NCBI RefSeq assembly: GCF_014207445.1
Contig: NZ_JACHEM010000026.1
Location: forward strand, 1 to 48,118
Source: Streptomyces candidus
GTDB taxonomy: Bacteria; Actinomycetota; Actinomycetes; Streptomycetales; Streptomycetaceae
DNA length: 48,118 bases
Reading direction: 5' to 3'
Shown here: piece after piece, positions 8,794 through 18,086 of the stretch
How the letters are laid out: each line of letters begins with the position of its first letter
Numbering within the stretch: the first letter of the stretch is position 1
Position numbers and translations under genes: made by a program
The notes under the pieces: model-generated
The model's database searches: none
Told to the model about the DNA's origin: nothing
What the model saw: only the letters and a program-made list of their open reading frames with translations

Positions 8794-9237
8794 ATGAACT
8801 TACGGAGTCAGCACCTGTGGCAGGTCGCGATCGGCGAGCCACCAGGCGCGCTCCCCCGAGCCCACGACACTGTGCGCGTGGGCCTGGGTCTGGGGCTGCC
8901 CTCGATCGACGCCCTCGTGGCCGATGGCACGGGCGTCGGCCCGCTGATGTACTGCCTCGGCCACCAGAGGCTGCTGGTGCCGGTGGAGGCCGGCACGTTC
9001 CACCGGTGGAGGGCTGCCCACTCCGACTGCGTGCCCTCCGCCAGGACCGGGCGGTGCGTATCCGATGGATACAGCGGCCGCAGCTGTATGGGCCTGTGGG
9101 TGACCCGGCCGGAGGCGCTCGCTGTCTCCACCACCCCGGCAGCTGCGCTGCACGAGGCGCTCAGCCGGACCAGGGACCGCATGCGCGCGCCGCACAGCAC
9201 ACCCGTCCCGCAGCGCCGGGAAGTCTGCCGTGCCTAG
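8794..9237 (+). CDS. Hypothetical protein, 147 residues
   Basis: I do not recognise a characterised family. The ATG at 8794 has GGAG about 10 bases upstream. The segments GLPSIDALVADGTGVGPLMY and LLVPVEAGTFHRW are similar in layout to the protein starting at 19246 (FDALRIPAQSAPPL and LLDPGSGTSDRW), so the two may be distant paralogues of a Streptomyces-specific fold. The last 25 residues are low complexity and rich in Pro and Arg. It is followed closely by a small membrane protein gene and an XRE gene. Confidence 0.6.
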   Translation: MNLRSQHLWQVAIGEPPGALPRAHDTVRVGLGLGLPSIDALVADGTGVGPLMYCLGHQRLLVPVEAGTFHRWRAAHSDCVPSARTGRCVSDGYSGRSCMGLWVTRPEALAVSTTPAAALHEALSRTRDRMRAPHSTPVPQRREVCRA

Positions 9238-9291
9238 TCCTTGCCAGACACGCCTCCGACGGGTCTGGCACCCCACCCCGCCGAGGCTGCG

Positions 9292-9429
9292 GTGACCAGC
9301 ACCGGACTGATCATCATCGGTCTGATTGTCGGAGCCATGGCCGTCCTCGTCTTCCGAGGACAGAAAGCGAGCCGGCCGCCCCAGCCGGGCACCGACACGC
9401 GGTCATCTATGCCACGCGACCAGCCCTGA
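9292..9429 (+). CDS. Small single-pass membrane protein
   Basis: A 45-residue protein from GTG 9292 (GAGG about 6 bases upstream). Residues 2-19 (TSTGLIIIGLIVGAMAVL) form one clear transmembrane helix, followed by a basic and Pro-rich tail. A longer reading from TTG 9241 would give 62 residues. No family is recognised. It lies between the hypothetical gene at 8794 and the XRE regulator, 30 bases before the latter. Confidence 0.45.
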   Translation: MTSTGLIIIGLIVGAMAVLVFRGQKASRPPQPGTDTRSSMPRDQP

Positions 9430-9459
9430 ACCCCTCGGCCACATCACACAAGGACCATC

Positions 9460-10377
9460 ATGCTTGACCTCCTCCCGCCGCCTACCGAAGTGCCCCAGCC
9501 ACCTGCCCGGATCGTGCTGGGCGTCTACCTGCGCGGTCTGCGTGAAGCTAAGGGCATCACGCTGCAGGACGCAGCCTGCGTAGCGGGGGTATCGGCCTCG
9601 GCTGTCAGCCGGTGGGAGCGTGCCGAGTCCCCCATCCCACTCGACGCGCTGAGGACCCTGCTGCGCCACTTCGGCGTGACGGGGAAACACGCTGACTACC
9701 TGGCACTGCACCTGCCACCGAAGAACTACATCCGCCACGAGCGCGAGGAAGAAAGCTTCGCCCGACGCGCCCCGCACGATCACTGGGCGGACGTGGCGGG
9801 ATCCGAAGCCGCGGCCCGCTGCATCGCGGTGATGCGCAGGGCGAGCACCCTCGTCGAGTTCTGCATGCTGGTCCCCGCCGGGCTGCGGACCCCCGCCTAC
9901 CAAGCCGTGGTGCTTGACCCCGCAGACGGCCTGGACCCGGATGAGCCGGTACTCGGACTGCCGCGGTGGGTGCACCGCATCGAATGGGCTGGAGGGCAGC
10001 AGCGGACCGTCCTGCTGGACGAGACCGTGCTTGCCCGGCCAATCGGCGGCCCCGAGGTGGCAGCTGGCCAGCTCCGTCATCTGGCCGACCTCATGAGAGC
10101 TGAGACCCCGGACGGCCAAGGGCTGATCATCCGCATCCTGCCGATGGACCAGGCCCTGTTCATCCACACGGTCACCTCCCCCGCCGAAGTGACCGTCCAC
10201 GGCCACCGCCTGGTGATGACTCGGGGCTTCTTCCCCGGCTACGAGACCGGCTCCGGCGCCGCGCACATCATGAGCGCCGGACTGCGCGAGGCCGTATCCG
10301 CCGCGTACAGCCGCGAGAAGACGTACGACCTGATCGTGGCCTCGGCACAGGCGATGGAACAGAGGGCTGCGTCGTGA
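9460..10377 (+). CDS. XRE-family regulator with DUF5753-like domain
   Basis: A 305-residue protein. Residues about 20-75 are an XRE helix-turn-helix (LRGLREAKGITLQDAA, then VSASAVSRWERAESPI). The remainder resembles DUF5753, with LVEFCMLVPAGLRTPAYQAVV corresponding to the family's pGLLQTPeYA segment. The ATG at 9460 has AAGGA 6 bases upstream. A GTGA overlap joins it to a possible 61-residue ORF. No DUF397 partner follows here, unlike the pair at 243-1369. Confidence 0.85.
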   Translation: MLDLLPPPTEVPQPPARIVLGVYLRGLREAKGITLQDAACVAGVSASAVSRWERAESPIPLDALRTLLRHFGVTGKHADYLALHLPPKNYIRHEREEESFARRAPHDHWADVAGSEAAARCIAVMRRASTLVEFCMLVPAGLRTPAYQAVVLDPADGLDPDEPVLGLPRWVHRIEWAGGQQRTVLLDETVLARPIGGPEVAAGQLRHLADLMRAETPDGQGLIIRILPMDQALFIHTVTSPAEVTVHGHRLVMTRGFFPGYETGSGAAHIMSAGLREAVSAAYSREKTYDLIVASAQAMEQRAAS

Positions 10378-10559
10378 CCGCAGCCCGGCTGCTTGCCTTC
10401 CTCCTCGGACCGCCGGCCGGCACTCCCATGACCCGGCTCCTCATCCTTGACCAGGAGGCCTTCGACTGTCGTGCACGAAGCGCGCGGCGCGCCGACGGCG
10501 GGAACGAGGGAATCCGTCGCACCGCCTGCGCGCGACACAGCGCGGAGATGCCAGCGTGA
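10374..10559 (+). CDS. Possible small protein coupled to the XRE gene
   Basis: A 61-residue ORF whose GTG overlaps the stop of the XRE gene as GTGA, and whose own stop overlaps another GTG (10556) in the same way. The composition is Arg-rich and there is no recognisable domain. Translational coupling on both sides is the only support, and a chance open frame in GC-rich DNA is possible. Confidence 0.3.
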   Translation: MTAARLLAFLLGPPAGTPMTRLLILDQEAFDCRARSARRADGGNEGIRRTACARHSAEMPA

Positions 10560-10824
10560 ACCGGGCCACGATCCCTTCGGACTATGTCGAGCGGCGGTGG
10601 TCGCCCGGGTGCAGGACTGCCTGGACGGCGGCACCGTCCCCCGTAGCAACACGACCCTTGCGGTGCTCCTCGGCCCGTGGAGCTTGCTGAGAGACCGCGA
10701 GCTTGTGACCACCGCCACCTGGCAGCCTCCCGGCGCCGCCTTCAGCCAACCGCCTTACGTGCACAGCTGGCTTGACCACTCACTCCCCCTACGCCGCACT
10801 CGCCCCGACCGGAGAACGGACCAC
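10556..10824 (+). other. Possible small frameshifted gene before the GH15 gene
   Basis: From GTG 10556 the frame reads an ATIPSDYVE-like start. About 13 codons in, the next frame gives VVARVQDCLDGG, then SNTTLAVLLGPWSLL and FSQPPYVHS. Together these look more protein-like than either frame alone, and join if one base is restored near 10592. I recognise no family. The second frame runs without a stop into the GH15 gene, so a clear 3' end is missing. Apart from this I see no gene in 10560-10824. Confidence 0.3.
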
Positions 10825-12669
10825 ATGACCCCCCAGCTCAAGAGCGCTCGCCCGCTCATCGAGGACCACGCCCTCATCGGCGACATGCAGACCGCTGCTC
10901 TGGTTGCCCGCGACGGCAGCATCAACTGGCTGTGCCTGCCCCGCTTCGACTCCGCCGCCACGTTCGCCGGACTACTCGGAACGGACAAACACGGGTCCTG
11001 GCGAATCGGCCCCGCCACTCCCGCGGGCGCGCCCGCTCCCTGCGCGGACCGCCGCCGGTACCGGGGAGAGACGCTCGTCGTCGAGACCGAGTGGGACACG
11101 GCCACCGGCGCGGTCCGCGTCTTGGACTTCATGCCACCCCGGGAGGGGCACGCCCCGCAGGTGATCCGCATCGTCGAGGGCGTCAGCGGCACGGTGGAGA
11201 TGCAATCGAGGCTGTCCCCGCGCTTCGGCTATGGCAAACGGTTGCCGTGGATCCACGACACAGGCGGGCGAACGGCAGCGGTGTCCGGGCCAGACGCGCT
11301 CTGGCTCGACACGTCCGTGCCCGGCACGAAGAAGGACGCGATCGTGCATCACGCATTCACCGTCAGGGCCGGCGAATGCGTCGCCTTCACATTGAGCTGG
11401 CAGCCCTCCCACGCCCCGGCCCCCGAGGCCCCCGACGCCGAATTGGCCCTCGCCTTGACGACCTCCTTCTGGGAGGAGTGGGTCGAGCATCTGGTCTACG
11501 ACGGCCCGCGCCACGAGGCTGTCACCCGCTCCCTGATCACGCTGAAGGCGCTCACGCACGCCCCGACCGGCGGAATCGTCGCCGCCCCCACCGCATCTCT
11601 GCCCGAAGAACTCGGCGGAGTGCGCAACTGGGACTACCGCTACGTCTGGCTGCGGGACGCTGCGGCCACCTTGTCCGCCCTGGTGCGGAACGGCTACATC
11701 GACGAGGCCGTGAGTTGGCGGCAGTGGCTGCTGCGCACCTTCGGCGGCGATCCGCAGAATCTGCAGATCATGTACCGCTTGGACGGGCGCCGGGACATGC
11801 CGGAGCGAGAGCTGGGATGGCTGCCTGGATACGAGGGGTCCCGGCCGGTCCGTGTCGGCAATGAGGCCGTGGACCAGCTCCAGTTGGACGTGCCCGGCGA
11901 GGTCATCGAGACGCTCGCTCTGGCTCACGCGCACGGCGTCGCGCGGTGCGAAAGCACGGAGGGGCTGATCCTGAAGCTCGTCGACTACGTCCGCGAGCAC
12001 TGGCGCAAGCCCGACGACGGGATCTGGGAGGTCCGCGGCGGCCGCCGCCACTTCACCCACTCCAAGATCATGTGCTGGGTCGCGGCCGACCGCGTCGTAC
12101 GCCTCGTCGAACAGGGCGTGCTCGATGCCGATCTGCGCGAGCTGGTGAGCCTGCGCGACGAGATCCACGCCGAGGTGTGCGAGCGGGCCTACGACGCAAC
12201 CCGCAACACCTTCACGCAGGCCTACGGCTCTACCGAACTGGACGCCTCGCTTCTGCTGCTGCCACATACCGGTTTCCTGCCGGCCGACGATCCGCGGGTA
12301 GTCGGCACGGTGGACGCCGTCCGCCGGGAACTGGCCCCCGACGGGGTCCTGGTCCACCGTTACCAGACGGACGGCCCGAACGTGGGAAGGGACGGGCTCC
12401 CTGGTGGCGAGGGCGCGTTCGTGCTGTGCTCCTTCTGGCTGGTCGACGCGCTCGCGCTCACCGGCAGGCTGACCGAGGCCGAGAGGCTGTTCGAGCAGCT
12501 GCTGTCGCTGCGCAGCGACTTGGGCTTGCTCGCCGAGGAGTACGACCCGGTGGCCAGGCGGCAGTTGGGGAACTTCCCGCAGGCGTATTCGATGCTCGGT
12601 CTCGCGAACAGCGCCGTCCTGTTGAGCGATCTGCGGAAGGCCGCGGCCGTGCCGGTGATGGCCGCGTGA
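10825..12669 (+). CDS. GH15 glycoside hydrolase (glucoamylase/trehalase type)
   Basis: A 614-residue cytosolic protein of family GH15. The N-terminal domain begins IEDHALIGDMQTAALVARDGSINW, typical of bacterial members. The catalytic (alpha/alpha)6 barrel has GGVRNWDYRYVWLRDAA, the general-acid segment DGIWEVRGG, and the general-base segment EEYDPVARRQLGNFPQAYS near the end. Members hydrolyse terminal glucose from alpha-glucans or cleave trehalose; mycobacterial homologues are trehalases, so either substrate is possible. The open frame extends upstream, but the ATG at 10825 (GGAG 11 bases before) matches the family start. Confidence 0.93.
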   Translation: MTPQLKSARPLIEDHALIGDMQTAALVARDGSINWLCLPRFDSAATFAGLLGTDKHGSWRIGPATPAGAPAPCADRRRYRGETLVVETEWDTATGAVRVLDFMPPREGHAPQVIRIVEGVSGTVEMQSRLSPRFGYGKRLPWIHDTGGRTAAVSGPDALWLDTSVPGTKKDAIVHHAFTVRAGECVAFTLSWQPSHAPAPEAPDAELALALTTSFWEEWVEHLVYDGPRHEAVTRSLITLKALTHAPTGGIVAAPTASLPEELGGVRNWDYRYVWLRDAAATLSALVRNGYIDEAVSWRQWLLRTFGGDPQNLQIMYRLDGRRDMPERELGWLPGYEGSRPVRVGNEAVDQLQLDVPGEVIETLALAHAHGVARCESTEGLILKLVDYVREHWRKPDDGIWEVRGGRRHFTHSKIMCWVAADRVVRLVEQGVLDADLRELVSLRDEIHAEVCERAYDATRNTFTQAYGSTELDASLLLLPHTGFLPADDPRVVGTVDAVRRELAPDGVLVHRYQTDGPNVGRDGLPGGEGAFVLCSFWLVDALALTGRLTEAERLFEQLLSLRSDLGLLAEEYDPVARRQLGNFPQAYSMLGLANSAVLLSDLRKAAAVPVMAA

Positions 12670-12814
12670 ACCGACTGACGGACATCCTCTACGTGCACTT
12701 CCGGCCGGTGCGCTCCGCCCGGCCCGCCGAGCGCCGTCCGACAGCCGCGTCCGGCCGCGGCCGCGCTGCTACCTCCTGCCGTCTGCAGTCGACCCCCACG
12801 TATGAGGACACCCC

Positions 12815-14143
12815 ATGCTCGATCCACAGATGACCGCAACTGCCCTGCTCAGCGTCGGTCTCTTCGCCACGTCGGCGGGTCTCATCGTGCAAACCCGCAC
12901 CAAGCGGGCCCTCGTCGCCCGGGGCGAATCGCTGGAGAAGCAGCGTGATGCCGCCACGAAGCGTGCCGCGCACCTGGAGGCGGAAGAGCGGCACTTCGCC
13001 GAGGTGACGATGCCCGCCCTGGTGGACGTCCTGGCTCGCGGGCACCGCGGTGTGCCGGTCCCAGGCCTGTACCAGGAGGAGCTCGCCGGCTCCGCTGTCG
13101 ACCTGTCGCATCAGGCTGTCCGACGGCTGCTGCAGGAGGCCGTGCGCGTCACGCGCGAGCAGATCGGGCGCGCGGCACGCGCCTCGGTACGCGACACCAT
13201 CGACGAGGCCCAAACCCGTCTGCACCGCTGTCAGATGGGTGTCATCCAGGAGATGGAGCGGCATCCGGACAGCACCGCCTATCACCAGAGCCTGATGAAT
13301 TTCGACCGCCTGGTCACCCAGGCGCTGCACACCCTCCAGCGCACGCGGATCCTGACCGGTTCGTGGCCCGGTCTGCAGCGGGCGGACTGCACGATGCGGG
13401 AGGTCGTGGAGTCCGCCCGGGGCAGGATCATGAACGACTACCTGCGGGTGACCTACACCTATGAGCCGGGCACCGGAGAGACCTGGCTGGAGGGGCGGGT
13501 CGTCGAGCCGGTCACCGTCGCGCTCACCGAGCTGCTGTCGAATGCTGCCGCGTACTCGGAGGGCAAGGTGTTCGTCGAGGTGCAGGCCTTCCAGACCGGG
13601 TACGGCATTGTCGTCGACGACGGCGGGCTGTCGATGAATGCCTTCCAGCGCGAGGAAGCTGCCCGGCAGCTGGCGCAGCGCGAGGTGCTGGACATCGCGA
13701 CCGTGCAGGACACCGGTCGGCTCGGCTTCGCGGTCATCGGCCGTCTGGCCTCCGAATACGGCTTTGCCGCCGACGTCACCAGCACCTCCCCCTACGGCGG
13801 CGTGCGGGCCGTACTGCGCATCCCTCGGGCGCTGTTCGGGCACGGCCCGACCGCCGAGGACGTGCAGGCCGAGCGGCAGGCGGCCCAGGCGGCCCTCACC
13901 GCCGAAACGGCTTTCACCTCAGCATCCAGCGAGCCCGCCGCGGACGGCTACCCCGCATCCGGCACCGGCAGTGGCGGGCTGCCGAAGCGGCGCCGGCACG
14001 CCCCCCGCGCCGCGGTGGCTGCCGCAGACAGTGGGCCCGCGCCCCTGGACGACCCTGACACGTTCTTGGCTGGCTTCGCCAGCCTGGGGCGAACAATCCA
14101 TGCCGCCGAGACGCACGGCACCGAAGGAGACCTCCATGGCTGA
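12815..14143 (+). CDS. cvnA: Conservon sensor-like ATPase (CvnA)
   Basis: A 442-residue protein with one N-terminal transmembrane helix (about residues 8-26), a helical linker, and a GHKL ATPase domain with ELLSNAAAYSE, VDDGGLSM and GRLGFAVIGRLASEYG. The last 90 residues are Ala/Pro-rich and likely unstructured. CvnA proteins resemble sensor kinases but lack a standard phospho-acceptor arrangement. They are the membrane anchor of a Streptomyces complex compared with eukaryotic G-protein signalling. The gene overlaps cvnB by 8 bases and starts the conservon 12815-17973. Confidence 0.9.
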   Translation: MLDPQMTATALLSVGLFATSAGLIVQTRTKRALVARGESLEKQRDAATKRAAHLEAEERHFAEVTMPALVDVLARGHRGVPVPGLYQEELAGSAVDLSHQAVRRLLQEAVRVTREQIGRAARASVRDTIDEAQTRLHRCQMGVIQEMERHPDSTAYHQSLMNFDRLVTQALHTLQRTRILTGSWPGLQRADCTMREVVESARGRIMNDYLRVTYTYEPGTGETWLEGRVVEPVTVALTELLSNAAAYSEGKVFVEVQAFQTGYGIVVDDGGLSMNAFQREEAARQLAQREVLDIATVQDTGRLGFAVIGRLASEYGFAADVTSTSPYGGVRAVLRIPRALFGHGPTAEDVQAERQAAQAALTAETAFTSASSEPAADGYPASGTGSGGLPKRRRHAPRAAVAAADSGPAPLDDPDTFLAGFASLGRTIHAAETHGTEGDLHG

Positions 14144-14564
14144 GCAGCAGCCGACCGCCGACACCCACGACATGACCTGGGTGCTCACCCGCCTCACCAG
14201 GGAGAAGGACGTCCTGCACGCTGTCCTCTTCACCACCGACGGCCTGGTGCTTGCGCACTCTGAGGATCTGCACCGCGATGTCGCCGACCGCACGGCCGCG
14301 GGCTCCTCGCCGCTCTTCTCTCTGGGCCGCAGCTTCGCCGAGTTCACGCAGACATCACCGAACTTGCCGCCCCGCAGAATCATCATCGATCTTCCCGACG
14401 GGTGCGTGCTCGTCTTCGGCGCCGGACACAACACGGCGCTCGCTGTCGCGGTCGCCGCGGAGATGACGGACCCTGCGGTGGCGGTCGCTTCCGCGGCGAC
14501 CATCAAGGTCATCAAGGGGCTGGCCCCCGCCTTGTCTGCGCGCAGCCGGTCCAGGACGTCGTGA
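14136..14564 (+). CDS. cvnB: Conservon roadblock/LC7 protein (CvnB)
   Basis: A 142-residue roadblock/LC7 domain protein, with VLTRLTREKDVLHAVLFTTDGLVLAHS at the N terminus and GHNTALAVAVAAEMTDP later. Roadblock proteins bind small GTPases as regulators, and CvnB is the partner of CvnD. Its start lies within the last codons of cvnA (ATGGCTGA) with GAAGGAG upstream, and its stop overlaps cvnC as GTGA, so the four genes are translated as a unit. Confidence 0.92.
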   Translation: MAEQQPTADTHDMTWVLTRLTREKDVLHAVLFTTDGLVLAHSEDLHRDVADRTAAGSSPLFSLGRSFAEFTQTSPNLPPRRIIIDLPDGCVLVFGAGHNTALAVAVAAEMTDPAVAVASAATIKVIKGLAPALSARSRSRTS

Positions 14565-14917
14565 CCTCCCGCGGACGGCGGCGCGCCGGGATGGTGCGGC
14601 CCTACACCCCCACTGGGGGCAGGGCCGCGCCCACCCGGCGCACCCTGGATCTGGCCACGCTCCTAATCGCCAGTCCGGACAAGCCCCTGGCCGGGCTGGA
14701 TGCCCATTCCCACCGGTTGATGCTGCACTGCTTGCCCGGTGTGCTGTCGGTGGCCGAAGTCAGCGCCGACCTGCAGCTCCCGGCCGCGGTGACCAAAGTC
14801 CTCGTCGCCAGTCTCGTCGACAGCGGTCACCTCCACAGCCGCAACCCCGTACCCGCCGCTCAGCAGCACGACCATCAACTGCTGGAGAGGATTCTCGATG
14901 CGCTCCACAAGATCTGA
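14561..14917 (+). CDS. cvnC: Conservon DUF742 protein (CvnC)
   Basis: A 118-residue DUF742 protein: MVRPYTPTGGRAAPTRRTLDLATL at the start and a winged-helix-like region HRLMLHCLPGVLSVAEVSADL followed by VTKVLVASLVDSGHL. The GTG at 14561 overlaps the cvnB stop (GTGA), and its end overlaps cvnD by 20 bases. CvnC is a conserved conservon subunit without a known catalytic role; the fold suggests a small interaction or DNA-binding module. Confidence 0.9.
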   Translation: MTSRGRRRAGMVRPYTPTGGRAAPTRRTLDLATLLIASPDKPLAGLDAHSHRLMLHCLPGVLSVAEVSADLQLPAAVTKVLVASLVDSGHLHSRNPVPAAQQHDHQLLERILDALHKI

Positions 14918-15497
14918 GGGTCAATACCTGGCGCCCGGGATCGCTCAGTCCGTGAAGATCCTCGTGCTTGGGCCGTTCGCCGTGGGCAAGACCACCTTCG
15001 TCGGTGCGGTGTCCGAGATCAAGCCAACCTCTACCGAGGAACGCCTGACCAGAGCCGGTGAGACCGTCGACACCCTGCGCGGGCTGACGGACAAGACCAC
15101 CACCACGGTCGCGCTCGACTTCGGCCGGCTCACCCTCACCGACGACATCGTGCTCTACCTGTTCGGCGGCCCCGGCCAGCCCCGGTTCAGCTTCATGATC
15201 GACGAGCTGATGTGCGGCGCCTTGGGCGGCGTGGTCCTGGTCGACACGGCGAGGTTCACCGAATCCTGGGACGCGATGGAGCGCCTGGAGGAAGCCGGCC
15301 TGCCCTACGTGGTCGCGGTCAACACCTTCGCCGCATCTCCCCACTACGGCGAAGCCGAACTGCGCCAGGCCCTGGACCTCCACCCGTCCACCCCGCTGGT
15401 CATGTGCGACGTGCGGCACAGGGAGTCGGCCAAGCAGCCGCTGATAGCGCTCGTCTCCCATCTGCTGTCCCGCCCCAGCCTGGAGCCCGCCTCATGA
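14898..15497 (+). CDS. cvnD: Conservon small GTPase (CvnD)
   Basis: A 199-residue Ras-like GTPase of the MglA/CvnD group. The P-loop is LGPFAVGKTTF (about residues 24-34), switch I lies around TTTTVALDFG, the DxxG position reads FGGPGQPRF, and the base-recognition loop is AVNTF, not the usual NKxD, as is common in this group. It should cycle between GTP and GDP under CvnB control. The stop overlaps the P450 start as ATGA. Confidence 0.92.
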   Translation: MRSTRSEGQYLAPGIAQSVKILVLGPFAVGKTTFVGAVSEIKPTSTEERLTRAGETVDTLRGLTDKTTTTVALDFGRLTLTDDIVLYLFGGPGQPRFSFMIDELMCGALGGVVLVDTARFTESWDAMERLEEAGLPYVVAVNTFAASPHYGEAELRQALDLHPSTPLVMCDVRHRESAKQPLIALVSHLLSRPSLEPAS

Positions 15498-16741
15498 CCA
15501 CTCCTCCCCCGCTCACCGCCTCCGGCTGCCCGATGCTGCACGGCGCCGCCTTCGCCGCCCGTCCGGACGCCGTCTACGAGCAGCTGCGCTCCCAGGGCCC
15601 AGTCGGCTGGGCGGAGATCGCCCCGAACGTGTACGCGCTGATCGTCACCCAGCACCGGGCCGCCGTCACCCTCCTCAACGACCCCCAGACCTACTCCAAG
15701 GACTCCCGTTTGTGGGCGGCCCTGAACAGCGGTCAGGTTCCCCAGGACAGTCCGGTACTCGGCATGATGAGCTGGCGACCCTCCGTCCTGTACACCGACG
15801 GCGATGAGCACGCCCGCCTGCGCTGGGCCATGGACGACTGCATCGCCCGGATCGACCCCCACCAGCTCCGCGAGATCACCCGCCGCAGCGCGCTGACACT
15901 GATCGCACGCGTCATCGGCGCCGGCCGGGCCGACCTCATGAGCGACTTCGCCGACGTGGTCCCCATGCTCGTCTTCGCCGAACTCCTGGGCTGTCCTCCC
16001 GAGATGACCAGCCGGATGGTGACTGCCTGCCAAGACCTCATCAGTGCCGGCCCCGAAGCGGCCCGGGGTGCAGAGGACTTCGCGGGCCTGCTCTTCGAGC
16101 TCATCCAGATGCGACGCCAGCGGCCCGGGCAGGACCTCACCTCCTGGATGATCAACCATGCCGCGAAGCTGAGCGACGAAGAGGCACTCAACCAGCTCTT
16201 CTGCGCCGTCGGTGCAGGAGTCATCCCCGTCGCCGCCTGCACGGCCTGGACCCTGCACCTGCTGCTGCGCGACGACGCGTACGCCGGCAGCCTCGCCGCC
16301 GGCACCCTCACCGTGCGACGGGCTCTGGAGAAAGCGTTGTGGGAGCGCGCGCCGATGGCGAACTTCTCCGTCCACTTCGCCCGCCACGACACCCAACTCC
16401 AGGGCGCGCCCGTACCGGGTCATGTCCCGGTGCTGATCTCCCACGCGGCGGCGAACACCGACCCGTCGCTGCCGCACCTCGGCTACGACAGCCGGGCTCA
16501 CCTCGCCTGGTCGGCCGGTCCGCACCGCTGCCCGGCCATCTCCCAGGCCACCACGATCGTGCAGACCGCTGTCGAGACGATCCTCGACCAGCTCTGGGAC
16601 ATGGCGCTGAGCGACGAGAGCGCTGATCCCCCGCTGCGTCACGGCCCCTTCCACCAGTGCCCGCAGTCGATGCCCGTCTCCTTCCCTCCCAAGTCGCACG
16701 ACCGTCTTCCCGCAACCGCTCTCGCAGGAGGTTCCTCGTGA
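15494..16741 (+). CDS. cvnE: Conservon cytochrome P450 (CvnE) with altered ExxR
   Basis: A 415-residue P450-fold protein. The haem loop is LAWSAGPHRCPA, with the proximal Cys kept. In the K helix the ExxR motif is replaced (ALEKALWERAP, so K..W where E..R is expected), and the I helix lacks a clear acid-Thr pair (VGAGVIPVAACT). From memory, conservon P450s often show this EVLW-type change, so it may be a family trait. Oxygenation chemistry may be weak or absent, and a sensing role is possible. It is coupled to the genes on both sides by 4-base overlaps. Confidence 0.88.
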   Translation: MTTPPPLTASGCPMLHGAAFAARPDAVYEQLRSQGPVGWAEIAPNVYALIVTQHRAAVTLLNDPQTYSKDSRLWAALNSGQVPQDSPVLGMMSWRPSVLYTDGDEHARLRWAMDDCIARIDPHQLREITRRSALTLIARVIGAGRADLMSDFADVVPMLVFAELLGCPPEMTSRMVTACQDLISAGPEAARGAEDFAGLLFELIQMRRQRPGQDLTSWMINHAAKLSDEEALNQLFCAVGAGVIPVAACTAWTLHLLLRDDAYAGSLAAGTLTVRRALEKALWERAPMANFSVHFARHDTQLQGAPVPGHVPVLISHAAANTDPSLPHLGYDSRAHLAWSAGPHRCPAISQATTIVQTAVETILDQLWDMALSDESADPPLRHGPFHQCPQSMPVSFPPKSHDRLPATALAGGSS

Positions 16742-17973
16742 CCAGCAACCCCGCCCCCATCCCGGCCGTCACCCTCGACAGCAGCGGCGGCCGCCGTTTG
16801 TTCGCTCAGGCTGAAGAGCTCCGCGCGGCCGGCCCGGCTGTCCAGGTCCGCCTGCCGGACGACGTGATGGCCTGGTCGGTCGTCCGCGGGGACGTCGCCA
16901 AACGGCTCCTGACCCACCCGCACGTGTCCAAGGACGCCCGGAGGACGTGGCCCTCCCACACCCCGGGGTCCATACCGTGGCTGTACGCCTGGGTCGACGT
17001 CGTCTCGATGTTCACCTCCGACGGCGACGACCACAAACGCCTGCGCCAGCTGGTCAGCCGCGCTTTCACTCCCGGCCGAGTCGAGGCGATGCGTCCGGTC
17101 CTTAAGGCCATCGTCACCGACCTCCTGGACGGCCTGGCCGGCCAGGACCGCAGCGTGCCTCTCGACCTGCGTGCCCACTTCTCCTACCGGGTACCCACCC
17201 GGCTGATCTGCGACCTCTTCGGCGTCCCGGCCGACCAGCGCCCCGAGATGCTCCGCGTCATCGACTCCGTCCTGACCACCGACGTCACCGCACAGGAAGC
17301 CGAAGCCACCAAGCGCGACCTCGGCCAGGCCATGCAGATGCTCGTCGATGTCAAGCGGACCGCCCCGGGAGAGGACATGACCAGCCTGTTGCTGGCCGCC
17401 CACGAAGAGGACGGCGACCGGCTCAGCCATACCGAGCTCATCTCGACTTTGATCCTGATGATCGGCGCCGGCAGCGAAACCGCCGTCGCCCTCATCAACG
17501 CCGCAGTACGCGAGCTCCTCACGCACCCGGACCAGCTGGCGACCGTGCTGGCCGACCCCGCACGCTGGCGCGACGTCATCGAGGAAGCCCTGCGGCTGCA
17601 CCCGCCGATCATGCACCTCCCACTGCGCTACGCCACCACGGACATCGACCTCGGCGAGGGCGTCACTATCCGGGAAGGCGACGCCATCCTGATCGGCTTC
17701 GGCGCCCACGGCCGCGACCCGGGCATCCACGACGACCCCGCGGCCTTCCGCATCGACCGGGCCGACAAGGACCACATGGCCTTCGGCCACGGCGTCCATT
17801 ACTGCCTGGGCGCCCCGCTGGCCAGGCTCGAAGCCGAGGTCGCACTGCCGGCCCTGTTCGACCGGTTCCCCCAGATCGCTCTGGCCGCCAACTCCGAGGA
17901 CCTCAAGCCGCAGCGGTCCTTCATCGGCAACGACGTCGCCGCCCTGCCCGTCGTGCTGGAGGCCACGCCGTAG
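16738..17973 (+). CDS. Cytochrome P450, canonical
   Basis: A 411-residue P450 with all core motifs: I-helix GAGSETAVAL, K-helix VIEEALRLHPP, and haem loop FGHGVHYCLGAPLARLE. It should be a functional monooxygenase using ferredoxin electrons; no ferredoxin gene is in this window, and the substrate is unknown. The GTG at 16738 overlaps the previous stop and has AGGAGG 7 bases upstream. Having a divergent and a canonical P450 in tandem at the end of a conservon suggests the second one does the chemistry. Confidence 0.93.
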   Translation: MTSNPAPIPAVTLDSSGGRRLFAQAEELRAAGPAVQVRLPDDVMAWSVVRGDVAKRLLTHPHVSKDARRTWPSHTPGSIPWLYAWVDVVSMFTSDGDDHKRLRQLVSRAFTPGRVEAMRPVLKAIVTDLLDGLAGQDRSVPLDLRAHFSYRVPTRLICDLFGVPADQRPEMLRVIDSVLTTDVTAQEAEATKRDLGQAMQMLVDVKRTAPGEDMTSLLLAAHEEDGDRLSHTELISTLILMIGAGSETAVALINAAVRELLTHPDQLATVLADPARWRDVIEEALRLHPPIMHLPLRYATTDIDLGEGVTIREGDAILIGFGAHGRDPGIHDDPAAFRIDRADKDHMAFGHGVHYCLGAPLARLEAEVALPALFDRFPQIALAANSEDLKPQRSFIGNDVAALPVVLEATP

Positions 17974-17993
17974 GAACGGGCACCGATCGCATC

Positions 17994-18027
17994 CCGGGTG
18001 GGACGGCCCGCTTGCCGACCCACCCGG
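17994..18027 (+). terminator. Hairpin after the second P450
   Basis: Perfect 9-bp arms CCGGGTGGG (17994-18002) and CCCACCCGG (18019-18027) enclose a 16-nt loop that can itself form a 4-bp CGGC/GCCG stem. It begins 20 bases past the P450 stop, and the next gene starts 60 bases later. There is no T-tract. It probably ends or attenuates the conservon transcript. Confidence 0.6.
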
Positions 18028-18086
18028 CGAACCCCGTACCCCGTCCTCCCACCACACCAGCCGCCCTCCTCCGACCGGGACTTCAG

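Noticed and set aside
10447..10824. N-terminal extension of the GH15 frame
   Set aside because: GH15 family similarity begins right at ATG 10825; the extension reads like a different, frameshifted small gene.
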